Source of the DNA: Pseudooceanicola batsensis HTCC2597
GTDB lineage: Bacteria > Pseudomonadota > Alphaproteobacteria > Rhodobacterales > Rhodobacteraceae
DNA: 49,762 nucleotides
Assembly (NCBI RefSeq): GCF_000152725.1
Contig: NZ_CH724131.1
Coordinates: forward strand, 2,919,406 to 2,969,167
Direction: 5' to 3'
Positions 17,324-25,028 of this stretch are shown here, piece after piece. Both the position numbers and the translations under genes were made by a program. Under the pieces are notes generated by a model that saw nothing but the letters and a program-made list of their open reading frames with translations, did not search any database and was not told the origin of the DNA. The stretch's first letter is position 1. Each line of letters starts with the position of its first letter.

Positions 17324-17392
17324 GGCGACGCGGCGACGCCCTTGCGTTCCGGCGCATCAGGCGCACAACTGGGCAAAAGAGCGGAGAGAGAC

Positions 17393-18856
17393 ATGAAGAT
17401 CGTGACGCCCGATTCCCCCGCGCGTGAGGCCTTCGACACCGCGCGCGCCGCCGTGGACAGGCTGAACGAGCTTTACGATCAGGCGGCCGACTTCTTGCAG
17501 ACGGCCTTTTCCGATGCCATGCGGCACGGCCGTCCCGAGGGCCGGGTGAGGGCCTTCTATCCCGAGGTGCGCATCACCACGACGACCTTCACGAAGGTCG
17601 ACAGCCGCCTGGCCTTCGGTCACGTCCCGGCGCCGGGAACCTATGCCGCGACCGTTACGCGGCCCGATCTGTTCCGGAACTATCTCGAACAGCAGATAGG
17701 CCTGCTTCTCGAAAACCACGGCGTGCCGGTCGAGGTCGGCGTCTCGGACACGCCCATGCCGGTCCATTTCGCCGTGGCGCGCAAACAGGACATATCGGTC
17801 CCGCAGGAAGGCGCCGCCGACTTTCCCCTGCGCGACGTCTTCGACGTGCCGCAGCTGGACACCACCAACGACGACATCGTCAACGGCACCCATGTCACCC
17901 TGCCGGGCGATCCGCACCCGTTGGCGCCCTTCACCGCGCAGCGCATCGACTATTCCCTCGCCCGGCTGGCGCATTACACGGCGACCGACCCGGGCCATTT
18001 CCAGAACCACGTCCTGTTCACCAACTACCAGTTCTACGTCAGCGAATTCGAGGCCTTCGCCCGCCGCATGCTGGCCGACCCGGACAGCGGCTATACCTCG
18101 TTCGTCTCGACCGGCAATGCCGAGATCACCGATCCGCTGGGCGATCTGCCGCCCGCGCCCCGGATGCCGCAGATGCCGACCTATCACCTCAAGCGCGAGA
18201 ACAGCTCGGGCATCACGCTGGTCAACATCGGTGTCGGCCCGTCGAATGCCAAGACGGCCACCGACCATATCGCGGTCCTGCGCCCGCATGCCTGGGTTAT
18301 GGTCGGTCACTGCGCCGGGCTGCGAAATTCGCAGTCGCTCGGCGACTTCGTCCTCGCCCATGCCTACCTGCGCGAGGACAAGGTTCTGGACGACGACCTG
18401 CCGGTCTGGGTGCCGATCCCCGCGCTGGCGGAAATCCAGGTGGCGCTCGAGGATGCGGTCGAGGACGAGACACAGCTTCTGGGCTACGACCTCAAGCGGA
18501 TCATGCGGACCGGCACCGTCGCCTCGCTCGACAACCGCAACTGGGAACTGCGCGAAACCTCGGGGCCCGTGCAGCGGCTGTCGCAGTCGCGGGCCGTCGC
18601 GCTGGACATGGAAAGCGCCACCATCGCCGCCAACGGGTTCCGCTTCCGGGTGCCCTACGGAACCCTGCTCTGCGTCTCGGACAAGCCGCTGCATGGCGAG
18701 CTGAAGCTGCCCGGCATGGCCAGCGACTTCTACAAGACACAGGTCGCGCGGCACCTGATGATAGGGATTCGGGCGATGGAAAAGCTCCGCGATATGCCGT
18801 TGGAGCGAATTCACAGCCGAAAACTGCGTTCTTTCGACGAAACCGCCTTTCTTTGA
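17393..18856 (+). CDS. amn: AMP nucleosidase
   Basis: Amn hydrolyses AMP to adenine and ribose 5-phosphate, adjusting the adenylate pool. The 487 residues match the family (about 484-490). An N-terminal family domain (TTTTFTKVDSRLAFGHVPAP, LFRNYLEQQIGLLL) precedes a nucleoside-phosphorylase-like catalytic domain with LVNIGVGPSNAKTATDHIAV, MVGHCAGLRNSQSLGDFVLA and the purine-site ALDMESATIAANGFRFRVPY. The ATG at 17393 follows GCGGAGAGAG; an in-frame upstream start at 17342 adds 17 non-homologous residues. The PfkB kinase gene directly upstream supports a purine-interconversion cluster. Confidence 0.95.
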   Translation: MKIVTPDSPAREAFDTARAAVDRLNELYDQAADFLQTAFSDAMRHGRPEGRVRAFYPEVRITTTTFTKVDSRLAFGHVPAPGTYAATVTRPDLFRNYLEQQIGLLLENHGVPVEVGVSDTPMPVHFAVARKQDISVPQEGAADFPLRDVFDVPQLDTTNDDIVNGTHVTLPGDPHPLAPFTAQRIDYSLARLAHYTATDPGHFQNHVLFTNYQFYVSEFEAFARRMLADPDSGYTSFVSTGNAEITDPLGDLPPAPRMPQMPTYHLKRENSSGITLVNIGVGPSNAKTATDHIAVLRPHAWVMVGHCAGLRNSQSLGDFVLAHAYLREDKVLDDDLPVWVPIPALAEIQVALEDAVEDETQLLGYDLKRIMRTGTVASLDNRNWELRETSGPVQRLSQSRAVALDMESATIAANGFRFRVPYGTLLCVSDKPLHGELKLPGMASDFYKTQVARHLMIGIRAMEKLRDMPLERIHSRKLRSFDETAFL

Positions 18857-18909
18857 GGGAAAAAATGCGGTTTTCCTGCCTATCCGGCGTGAATCCGCGT
18901 CACAATTTC

Positions 18910-18938
18910 TTGTGTCGCGACACTACATCCGGTTAAAT
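18910..18938 (+). promoter_or_regulatory. Likely promoter of the HU gene with internal palindrome
   Basis: TTGTGT (18910-18915), a 17-base spacer and TTAAAT (18933-18938) make a plausible sigma70-type promoter 47 bp before the HU start. A perfect 12-bp palindrome GTGTCGCGACAC (18912-18923) overlaps the -35 and spacer and could be an operator. Confidence 0.4.
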
Positions 18939-18985
18939 GTTTGAGACCAAGCCCAACCAATCGGGCATAAGCAAGGAGACCAGAA

Positions 18986-19273
18986 ATGGCAAAACCTCTG
19001 ACGAAGACCCAACTGGTGGCCGCTCTGGCCGACGAACTGGGCTCTGACAAGAAAACCGCGGGCGCCGCTCTCGACGCTCTGGCCAACGTGATCACCAAGG
19101 AAGTCTCCGGCGGCGGTGCCGTCGCGATCCCCGGCGTGGGCAAATTCTACTGCCGCGAGCGGCCCGAGCGCATGGTGCGCAACCCGGCCACCAACGAGCA
19201 GATCAAGAAGGAAGCCGACCGGGTCGTCAAGGTCACCATCGCGAAAGCGCTCAAGGACAGCGTGAACGCCTGA
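18986..19273 (+). CDS. hup: HU-family DNA-binding protein
   Basis: A 95-residue histone-like nucleoid protein. Helical N-terminal part MAKPLTKTQLVAALADEL, then the beta-arm region with IPGVGKFYCRERPERMVRNP (Pro67 in the RNP motif that intercalates in DNA), and a basic C-terminal helix (KVTIAKALKDSVNA). It binds and bends DNA without strict specificity. AAGGAG lies nine bases before the ATG. It is monocistronic by appearance: a promoter candidate upstream and a terminator 40 bp downstream. HU alpha/beta subtype cannot be assigned. Confidence 0.95.
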   Translation: MAKPLTKTQLVAALADELGSDKKTAGAALDALANVITKEVSGGGAVAIPGVGKFYCRERPERMVRNPATNEQIKKEADRVVKVTIAKALKDSVNA

Positions 19274-19313
19274 CGTTGCATTCCGCGGGGCTTGTGCCCG
19301 GCACAGGAATTCG

Positions 19314-19342
19314 AAAGGGTCGCCCGGAACGGCGGCCCTTTT
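19314..19342 (+). terminator. Rho-independent terminator after the HU gene
   Basis: AAGGGTCGCC (19315-19324) and GGCGGCCCTT (19331-19340) form a 10-bp stem with one weak pair and a 6-base loop, followed by TTCATTTT. It ends only about 20 bp before the EamA gene start, so that gene may depend on read-through or a promoter within this region. Confidence 0.7.
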
Positions 19343-19361
19343 CATTTTCGGACGGTACTCT

Positions 19362-20234
19362 ATGGACTTGCGCGCAATCGGATTGGGACTGGCCTTCGCC
19401 CTGATGTGGTCTTCGGCCTTCACCTCGGCCCGGATGATCGTCGCGGACGCCCCGCCCCTGACGGCGCTTGCGCTGCGCTTCCTGATCTCGGGCCTGCTGG
19501 GCATCGCGGTGGCCCGCGCCCTCGGCCAGTCGTGGTCGCTGACCCGCGTGCAATGGCGCTCCACCATCGTCTTCGGCCTCTGTCAGAACGCCCTCTACCT
19601 CGGCCTCTTCTTCATCGCGATGCAGCGGATCGAGGCCTCGCTGGCCGCGATCATCGCCTCCTCCATGCCGCTCTTCGTCGGTCTGGCGGGATGGGTGGCG
19701 CTTGGCGACAGGCTGCGGCCCCTTGCCATTGCCGGTCTCGTGCTGGGGATGGGGGGTGTGGCGCTGATCATGGGCAGCCGTCTGACCGGCGGCGCCGATG
19801 CCGGCGGGCTGGTCCTCTGCATCATCGGGACCCTGGCCCTGACGGTGGCCACGCTGTCGGTGCGGGGGGCCAGCTCCGGCGGGAACGTCCTGATGATCGT
19901 CGGCCTGCAGATGCTGGTCGGCAGCGCGGCGCTGAGCCTGGCCGCCGTGACCTTCGAAACCTGGGAGGTCACGTGGTCGGCGCGCATGGTGCTGGCCTTC
20001 ATCTACACCACGCTGATCCCGGGCCTCGCAGCCACGCTGACCTGGTTCGTGCTGGTCAACCGGATCGGCGCGGTGCGCGCGGCCACCTTCCATTTCCTCA
20101 ATCCCTTCTTCGGCGTCATCATCGCCGCCATCGTCCTGGGAGAGGCGATCGGCCCGCTCGACATCGTAGGGGCGGGTATCATCGCTGCCGGCATTCTGGC
20201 GGTTCAGCTTTCCAAACAGACGGCGCGGGCCTGA
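19362..20234 (+). CDS. EamA/DMT-family transporter
   Basis: A 290-residue inner-membrane protein of the drug/metabolite transporter superfamily, with ten hydrophobic segments in two EamA repeats (about 5-135 and 145-285). Typical features are the N-terminal LGLAFALMWSSAFTSARMIV, the end of the first repeat SSMPLFVGLAGWVALGDRL, and its counterpart HFLNPFFGVIIAAIVLGEAI. Such proteins usually export small metabolites or amino acids; the substrate is not readable. The ATG at 19362 has only a weak ribosome site. It stands between the HU terminator and the CcdA-like gene. Confidence 0.87.
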   Translation: MDLRAIGLGLAFALMWSSAFTSARMIVADAPPLTALALRFLISGLLGIAVARALGQSWSLTRVQWRSTIVFGLCQNALYLGLFFIAMQRIEASLAAIIASSMPLFVGLAGWVALGDRLRPLAIAGLVLGMGGVALIMGSRLTGGADAGGLVLCIIGTLALTVATLSVRGASSGGNVLMIVGLQMLVGSAALSLAAVTFETWEVTWSARMVLAFIYTTLIPGLAATLTWFVLVNRIGAVRAATFHFLNPFFGVIIAAIVLGEAIGPLDIVGAGIIAAGILAVQLSKQTARA

Positions 20235-20313
20235 ACCACACGCTTGCAGGCCCGTGGGCGGCCTCACGCTTTCGTCAGGTGACTTGGGAGGTTCCTGGGG
20301 GCATCCAGTTAAC

Positions 20314-21027
20314 ATGGAATTACTCTTCGGATATCTCGCCGGGCTGCTGACACTGATCAACCCCTGCGTCCTGCCGGTTCTGCCGATCGTCCTCGGCTCG
20401 GCCCTGCAGGCCAGCCCGCGCGGGCCCCTCGCCCTCGCCGCCGGCATGTCGCTGAGCTTTGTCGCGCTCGGTGTGCTGGTCTCGGGCTTCGGGTATCTCA
20501 TCGGTCTCGACGCCGAGGGCATCGCGCGGGCGGGCGCGGCGCTGATGATCGGTTTCGGCCTCGTGTTGCTGGTGCCGCGCTTCGGCACCGCCTTCTCGAC
20601 CGCCACCGCCGGGGTCGCGGTCGGCGCCGACGCGCGGATCGCCCGCCTCGAAAGCACCGGGGAGAGGGGGCAGTTCCTGGGCGGCATGCTGCTCGGCGCC
20701 GTCTGGGCGCCCTGCGTCGGTCCGACACTCGGCGGGGCGATCTCGCTCGCCAGTCAGGGCCAGTCGCTGGCCTGGGCCGCCGCCATCATGGCCGCCTTTG
20801 CCGCCGGCGTCTCCACCTTGATCATCGGCATCGGCTACGGCGCCCGGTCGCTGTTGCTCCGCAATCAGGGGACCGTGCGCCGCATCGCCGCGGCCGCGCG
20901 TCCGCTGCTGGGCGCCGTGTTCCTCGTGACCGGCCTCTTCCTGTTCTTCCGGTGGCACCACGTCGTGGAAGCCTGGGCGATCCGGGTGCTGCCGGCCTGG
21001 CTCATCGACCTGTCCGTATCTCTCTGA
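20314..21027 (+). CDS. CcdA/DsbD-type thiol-disulfide transmembrane protein
   Basis: A 237-residue six-helix membrane protein of the CcdA/DsbD-beta family, which passes electrons from cytoplasmic thioredoxin to periplasmic thiol proteins. The two redox cysteines sit in the expected places: Cys18 in LINPCVLPVLP and Cys134 in GAVWAPCVGPTLGG. I chose the ATG at 20314 because it starts the first helix as in homologues; the Shine-Dalgarno is weak and a longer frame from 20254 exists. The next gene, 17 bp on, is an exported thioredoxin-like protein, the likely partner, as in CcdA-CcsX or SoxV-SoxW pairs. Confidence 0.88.
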   Translation: MELLFGYLAGLLTLINPCVLPVLPIVLGSALQASPRGPLALAAGMSLSFVALGVLVSGFGYLIGLDAEGIARAGAALMIGFGLVLLVPRFGTAFSTATAGVAVGADARIARLESTGERGQFLGGMLLGAVWAPCVGPTLGGAISLASQGQSLAWAAAIMAAFAAGVSTLIIGIGYGARSLLLRNQGTVRRIAAAARPLLGAVFLVTGLFLFFRWHHVVEAWAIRVLPAWLIDLSVSL

Positions 21028-21044
21028 CGAAAGGAGTTCCCCTC

Positions 21045-21455
21045 ATGAAACGACGCGACTTCCTGGCCCTGACCGCCGCCGGCATCGCCGTGCCCTCCCT
21101 CTCGGCCGCCATGCCGCTTGCCTACAAGCCCGGTCTGGTCCAGGAGCATCTGGATGCGGGCGAGACCGTGTTCCTCGACTTCAAGGCCAGCTGGTGCTCC
21201 ACCTGTGCCGCGCAGGATCGGGTCCTGCAGAAGCTCAAGGCCGCGAACCCGGCCTACGAGCGCGTCATCACCTTCGTCGACGTGGACTGGGACACCTATC
21301 GCAAGGCGCAGTTCACCGCGCGGCTGCGCATCCCGCGTCGATCGACCCTGGTCGTGCTCAAGGGCGACGACGAGATCGGTCGCCTTGTCGCCGAAACCCG
21401 CGAGGACAGGATCCGCGACCTGCTCGACGCGGCGCTGGCGGCCGCCAGCGCCTGA
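21045..21455 (+). CDS. Exported thioredoxin-like protein
   Basis: A 136-residue protein with an N-terminal export signal (MKRRDFLALTAAGIAVPSLSA, Tat-like RRDFL) and a thioredoxin fold with active site W-CSTC (Cys51, Cys54). AAGGAG precedes the ATG at 21045, 17 bp after the CcdA-like gene, so the two should be co-transcribed and act together in the periplasm. The loop that normally carries the cis-proline reads RIPRRSTLVVL; Ser appears to replace the cis-Pro. The specific target (cytochrome c maturation or another pathway) is unknown. Confidence 0.85.
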   Translation: MKRRDFLALTAAGIAVPSLSAAMPLAYKPGLVQEHLDAGETVFLDFKASWCSTCAAQDRVLQKLKAANPAYERVITFVDVDWDTYRKAQFTARLRIPRRSTLVVLKGDDEIGRLVAETREDRIRDLLDAALAAASA

Positions 21456-21497
21456 TCAGTATCGCCCGGGCGAGGGCAGGCGCGCGACATGCACCGG

Positions 21498-21665
21498 TTA
21501 CGGTGCCGGCAAGGGCGCGCCGCCGCCGGTCGTCGCCCCCGCCGGGCCGGGCGGGCCACGCGGGTCGGGGCCGAACGCCCCAAGGCTCCAGCCCGCGGCG
21601 CCGGACATGGCCGCCAGGAACAGCAGGCCGGCGCCGGCCGCACGATGATTTCCGGTTCCACGCAT
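21498..21665 (-). CDS. Possible small membrane or exported peptide (55 aa)
   Basis: A short minus-strand frame, too short to be called on its own by length. It begins MRGTGNHRAAGAGLLFLAAM, has one hydrophobic helix (about 10-30), and ends in a Gly/Pro-rich tail (GPDPRGPPGPAGATTGGGAP). The ATG at 21665 is preceded by CGGAGAAGGATGCGCC, a convincing ribosome site, and it fills a gap between convergent genes that otherwise holds nothing. A 6-bp hairpin (21491-21506) surrounds its stop. No homologue is recognised, and it could be chance. Confidence 0.4.
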   Translation of the reverse strand: MRGTGNHRAAGAGLLFLAAMSGAAGWSLGAFGPDPRGPPGPAGATTGGGAPLPAP

Positions 21666-21724
21666 GGCGCATCCTTCTCCGTTTCGGTCAAGGATGCCCC
21701 GCAAGGGTAAAGATCCGGTCAATC

Positions 21725-22675
21725 TCAGATCAGCAGCAGCAGCGCGACATTGACCGTGACGAAGGACAGGCAGGTCCCGATCAGCAGTGCCAGCGAGGCG
21801 AGCCCCTCGTGCCCCGCCTCCTGCCCGAAGAGCACGAAGATCGCGAACATCGGCATGCAGGCGGTCAGGATCAGGCCGATCCGCAACGGATCGGGCAGCG
21901 CGACCCATCCGGCCGAGGCCAGCACTCCGTACATCACCACCACCGCCGCCGGGTGGACGATCATCTTGACGAAGGCGATCAGCCCCGCGAGCGTCAGGTC
22001 CCCCTGCAGGTTCAGCCCGAAGAGCGACCCGCCGATGACCGCCAGGGCGACCGGTGCCGCGGCCTGACCCAGCAGCCCGGTGAACCGTTCGAGCACAGCC
22101 GGGCTCTCGACCCCTGTCAGAACAACGCCGAACCCCAGAAGCAGCCCGATGATCAGCGGCCGTTTGAGCACCGACAGGACGATCTGGCCCGCAAGCCGCA
22201 GGGGCGGAACACGCTCGGCCCCGTCCTCGCGCGCACCGCCCAGCAGGGTGAGGCCGATGGGGGTCAGCACGATATTCTCGATCAGCAGGTTCATCGCCAC
22301 CACGGGCGCCGCATGTTCGGGGATCACGATCAGGAAGATCGGATAGCCGAGAAAGGCGGTATTCGGCGTGGCCGCCGCCAGGACCGACAGCGCGCGCCGT
22401 TTCGGGCCCGCGCCCTGCAGCCTGGCCGCCGCGAACATGACCAGCTGTGTCGCGACGCCGGCCAGCGCCAGCGTCACCAGATACGACAGGTTCACCACCT
22501 CGCCGAAATCGCGCCCCGCCACGGCGGTGAAGAGCGCGCAGGGCAGGGTGACCGTCATGGTGAAATCGCCGAGCGCGCGCATCGTGTCGCGCGAGAACGG
22601 GCCGAAACGCACCACGCCATAGCCGACCGCGATCACGGCGAAGACGGGCAGGGTGACGGCCAGGACCTCGAACAA
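21725..22675 (-). CDS. AEC-family (auxin efflux carrier-like) transporter
   Basis: A 316-residue inner-membrane protein with about ten helices. It has the AEC-family look: FEVLAVTLPVFAVIAVGYGV at the N-terminus, ATPNTAFLGYPIFLIV with the conserved N-x-x-F-x-G-P/Y region, then LLIENIVLTPIGLTLL. The start appears to be TTG 22675, three bases after the aroC stop, because homologues begin with this helix; the next Met (residue 32) would delete it. It probably moves organic acids or other small anions. Co-transcription with aroC is likely from spacing; a functional link is not obvious. Confidence 0.85.
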   Translation of the reverse strand: MFEVLAVTLPVFAVIAVGYGVVRFGPFSRDTMRALGDFTMTVTLPCALFTAVAGRDFGEVVNLSYLVTLALAGVATQLVMFAAARLQGAGPKRRALSVLAAATPNTAFLGYPIFLIVIPEHAAPVVAMNLLIENIVLTPIGLTLLGGAREDGAERVPPLRLAGQIVLSVLKRPLIIGLLLGFGVVLTGVESPAVLERFTGLLGQAAAPVALAVIGGSLFGLNLQGDLTLAGLIAFVKMIVHPAAVVVMYGVLASAGWVALPDPLRIGLILTACMPMFAIFVLFGQEAGHEGLASLALLIGTCLSFVTVNVALLLLI

Positions 22676-22678
22676 GGC

Positions 22679-23782
22679 TCAGCCGATCCGGCCGCCGGCA
22701 TCGCCGATCTGGCCGCGATGCAGCAGCAGATGATCGAGGATCACGCAGGCCATCATCGCCTCGCCGACCGGTACGGCGCGGATGCCGACACATGGGTCGT
22801 GGCGCCCCTTGGTGACGATCTCGGTCGACTCGCCGGACTTGGTGATCGTCTGGCGCGGCTTCAGGATCGACGAGGTCGGCTTGACCGCGAAGCGCACCAC
22901 GACGTCCTGCCCGGTCGAGATGCCGCCCAGGATGCCGCCGGCGTGGTTCGAGGAATAGACGGGGCGCCCGTCGTTCCCCATGAAGATCTCGTCGGCATTC
23001 GCCTCGCCGGTCAGTTCGGCCGCGGCCATGCCCTCGCCGATCTCGACCCCCTTGACCGCGTTGATCGACATCATCGCCGCCGCGAGGTCGGTGTCGAGCT
23101 TGCCGAAGACCGGCGCGCCCAGCCCCGCCGGCACGCCCCGCGCCACGACCTCGATCACCGCGCCGACCGAATTGCCGGACTTTCTGAGCCCGTCGAGATA
23201 GCCGGCCCAGTCCTCGGCGGTCCGCGCGTCCGGAACCCAGAACGGGTTTTCCTCGATCTGATCCCAGTCCATCCGCTCCCGGTCGATCCGGTGCGGCCCC
23301 ATCTGGACCATGTAGCCCCTGATCTCGACCTCGGGCGCCAGATTGGCAAGGGCCGCGCGCGCCAGCCCTCCGGCGGCCACCCGCGCCGCGGTCTCGCGCG
23401 CCGAGGACCGGCCGCCGCCGCGATAGTCCCGGATGCCGTACTTCTGCCAGTAGGTGATATCGGCGTGCCCGGGCCGGAACTTCTCGGCGATCTCGGAATA
23501 GTCCTTGGACCGCTGGTCTGTGTTCCGGATGGCCAGCTGCACCGGCGTCCCGGTGGTGCACCCTTCGAAGACACCCGACAGGATCTCGACCTGGTCCGGC
23601 TCCTGCCGCTGCGTCGTATAGCGGTTCTGCCCCGGTTTGCGACGGTCGAGCCAGTGCTGCAGTGCCGCCGCATCGACCTTGATCCCCGGCGGACAACCAT
23701 CCACCGTCGCGCCGAGCGCGGGCCCGTGGCTTTCCCCCCAGGTCGTGACCCGGAACAGATGACCGAAGCTGTTGAGAGACAT
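22679..23782 (-). CDS. aroC: Chorismate synthase
   Basis: AroC converts 5-enolpyruvylshikimate 3-phosphate to chorismate, the branch point to aromatic amino acids, folate and quinones; it needs reduced FMN. The 367 residues match the usual length. Signatures include [18 protein letters not shown] (about 7-24, with His19), [20 protein letters not shown] with GGRSSARET (about 104-130), and [12 protein letters not shown] near the end. The ATG at 23782 has AAAGGG upstream. A TPP riboswitch and the thi operon start beyond it on the other strand. Confidence 0.97.
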   Translation of the reverse strand: MSLNSFGHLFRVTTWGESHGPALGATVDGCPPGIKVDAAALQHWLDRRKPGQNRYTTQRQEPDQVEILSGVFEGCTTGTPVQLAIRNTDQRSKDYSEIAEKFRPGHADITYWQKYGIRDYRGGGRSSARETAARVAAGGLARAALANLAPEVEIRGYMVQMGPHRIDRERMDWDQIEENPFWVPDARTAEDWAGYLDGLRKSGNSVGAVIEVVARGVPAGLGAPVFGKLDTDLAAAMMSINAVKGVEIGEGMAAAELTGEANADEIFMGNDGRPVYSSNHAGGILGGISTGQDVVVRFAVKPTSSILKPRQTITKSGESTEIVTKGRHDPCVGIRAVPVGEAMMACVILDHLLLHRGQIGDAGGRIG

Positions 23783-23904
23783 GGGCAGGCCCTTTCTGAC
23801 GTCCAGAACGCCCTAGCCCATCCGCTCGCAAGGCGCAATTCCGGCGCTTCGGCCCGGCGGGGTCGCGGGGCCTTGTCATCGCGAAGGCTCCGGACTACCG
23901 TCTG

Positions 23905-23994
23905 CGCCACCTCGGGGTGCCCGCAAGGGCTGAGATGCGATCCTGCGAACCCGTTGAACCTGAACCGGTTAACACCGGCGGAGGGAAGGTCGCG
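23905..23994 (+). ncRNA. TPP riboswitch (Thi box) of the thiBPQ operon
   Basis: The conserved thiamin-pyrophosphate aptamer is clear: CTCGGGGTGCCC (from 23911), GGGCTGAGA (23928-23936), ACCCGTTGAACCTGAACCGG, and AACACCGGCGGAGGGAAGGT ending near 23990. ACCT (23909-23912) can pair with AGGT (23987-23990) as P1. It lies 55-60 bp before the thiamine-transport operon, so it should repress uptake genes when TPP is abundant. Confidence 0.95.
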
Positions 23995-24025
23995 CGGCCT
24001 GTCGCGACAGCCGCAATCTTTCTTT
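23994..24025 (+). terminator. Possible expression platform of the TPP riboswitch
   Basis: GCGGC-C-TGTCG (23994-24004) and CGACAGCCGC (24005-24014) form a strong hairpin with one bulged C, immediately after the aptamer. AATCTTTCTTT follows (24015-24025). This resembles a conditional terminator, although the T-run is interrupted by C. The ribosome site (AAGGAGGATG) comes after it. Confidence 0.45.
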
Positions 24026-24050
24026 CGCCCGTAGCAACAAGGAGGATGCC

Positions 24051-25028
24051 GTGAAGCATCTCATCTACGCCACGGGTCTGCTCTTCGCCACGCAAGCCGT
24101 GGCGCAGGCGCCCGACCTGACGGTCTACACCTACGACAGTTTCGCCACCGAATGGGGCCCCGGCCCGGCCATCGAAGAGGGGTTCGAGGCGCAGTGCGGC
24201 TGCGATCTCGAATTCGTCGCGGCCGGAGACGGTGCCGCCCTTCTGTCGCGGCTGCGTCTCGAAGGCGACGCGACCCGGGCCGACGTCGTTCTCGGGCTCG
24301 ACACCAATCTGATGGCGGCCGCCCGCGACACCGGCCTTTTCGCCGCGCACGGGGTCGAGGCGGATTTCGCCCTGCCGGTCGCCTGGGAGGATCCCGACTT
24401 CCTGCCCTTCGACTGGGGCTATTTCGCCTTCATCGGCAACAGGGGCGAGCCGATGCCGACCGATTTCCGTGACCTCGCCGAAAGCGACCGGCGCATCCTG
24501 ATCCAGGACCCGCGTTCTTCGACCCCGGGTCTCGGGCTGCTGCTCTGGGTCAAGGACGCCTATGGGGACGAGGCCGCCGCCATCTGGGAGGGGCTGGCCG
24601 ACAACATCGTCACCGTCACCCCCGGCTGGTCCGAGGCCTACGGCATGTTCCTCGAGGGCGAGGGCGACCTGGTGCTGTCCTACACGACCTCGCCCGCCTA
24701 CCACGTGATCGCCGAGGACGACACCTCGCGGGTGGCGCTGCCCTTCGACGAGGGGCATTACATGCAGATCGAGGTCGCGGCCGCGGTCGGGGGCTCGGAC
24801 CGGCAGCAGCTGGCGCGCGATTTCCTCGCCTATCTCGTTTCGGACGAGGCGCAGTCGATCATCCCGACCACCAACTGGATGTACCCGGCGGTCGAGCCCT
24901 CGGGCGGTCTGCCCGAGGGTTTCGGCGACCTGGTCGAACCTTCGCAGCCCCGCCTGATCGCGCCCGGCGACGTGCCGGAGACGCGTGACGTCGCGCTGGA
25001 AGAATGGCGCGCCGCCCTGTCGCAGTGA
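24051..25028 (+). CDS. thiB: Thiamine ABC transporter substrate-binding protein
   Basis: ThiB is the periplasmic receptor for thiamine and its phosphates. The 325-residue protein has a Sec signal (MKHLIYATGLLFATQAVAQA, cleavage after about residue 19) and the family start LTVYTYDSFATEWGPGP, then CGCDLEFVAAGD and IQDPRSSTPGLGLLLWV. It starts at GTG 24051 behind a strong AAGGAGGATGCC. It is the first gene after the TPP riboswitch, and its 3' end overlaps thiP by 25 bases. The riboswitch settles the ligand class. Confidence 0.95.
   Translation: MKHLIYATGLLFATQAVAQAPDLTVYTYDSFATEWGPGPAIEEGFEAQCGCDLEFVAAGDGAALLSRLRLEGDATRADVVLGLDTNLMAAARDTGLFAAHGVEADFALPVAWEDPDFLPFDWGYFAFIGNRGEPMPTDFRDLAESDRRILIQDPRSSTPGLGLLLWVKDAYGDEAAAIWEGLADNIVTVTPGWSEAYGMFLEGEGDLVLSYTTSPAYHVIAEDDTSRVALPFDEGHYMQIEVAAAVGGSDRQQLARDFLAYLVSDEAQSIIPTTNWMYPAVEPSGGLPEGFGDLVEPSQPRLIAPGDVPETRDVALEEWRAALSQ

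Noticed and set aside
21498..23879. 793-residue minus-strand open frame
   Set aside because: It is the shifted-frame shadow of aroC and the AEC gene. The translation is Arg/Gly-rich and without family features; only its last 55 codons, past those genes, were kept as a separate small candidate.
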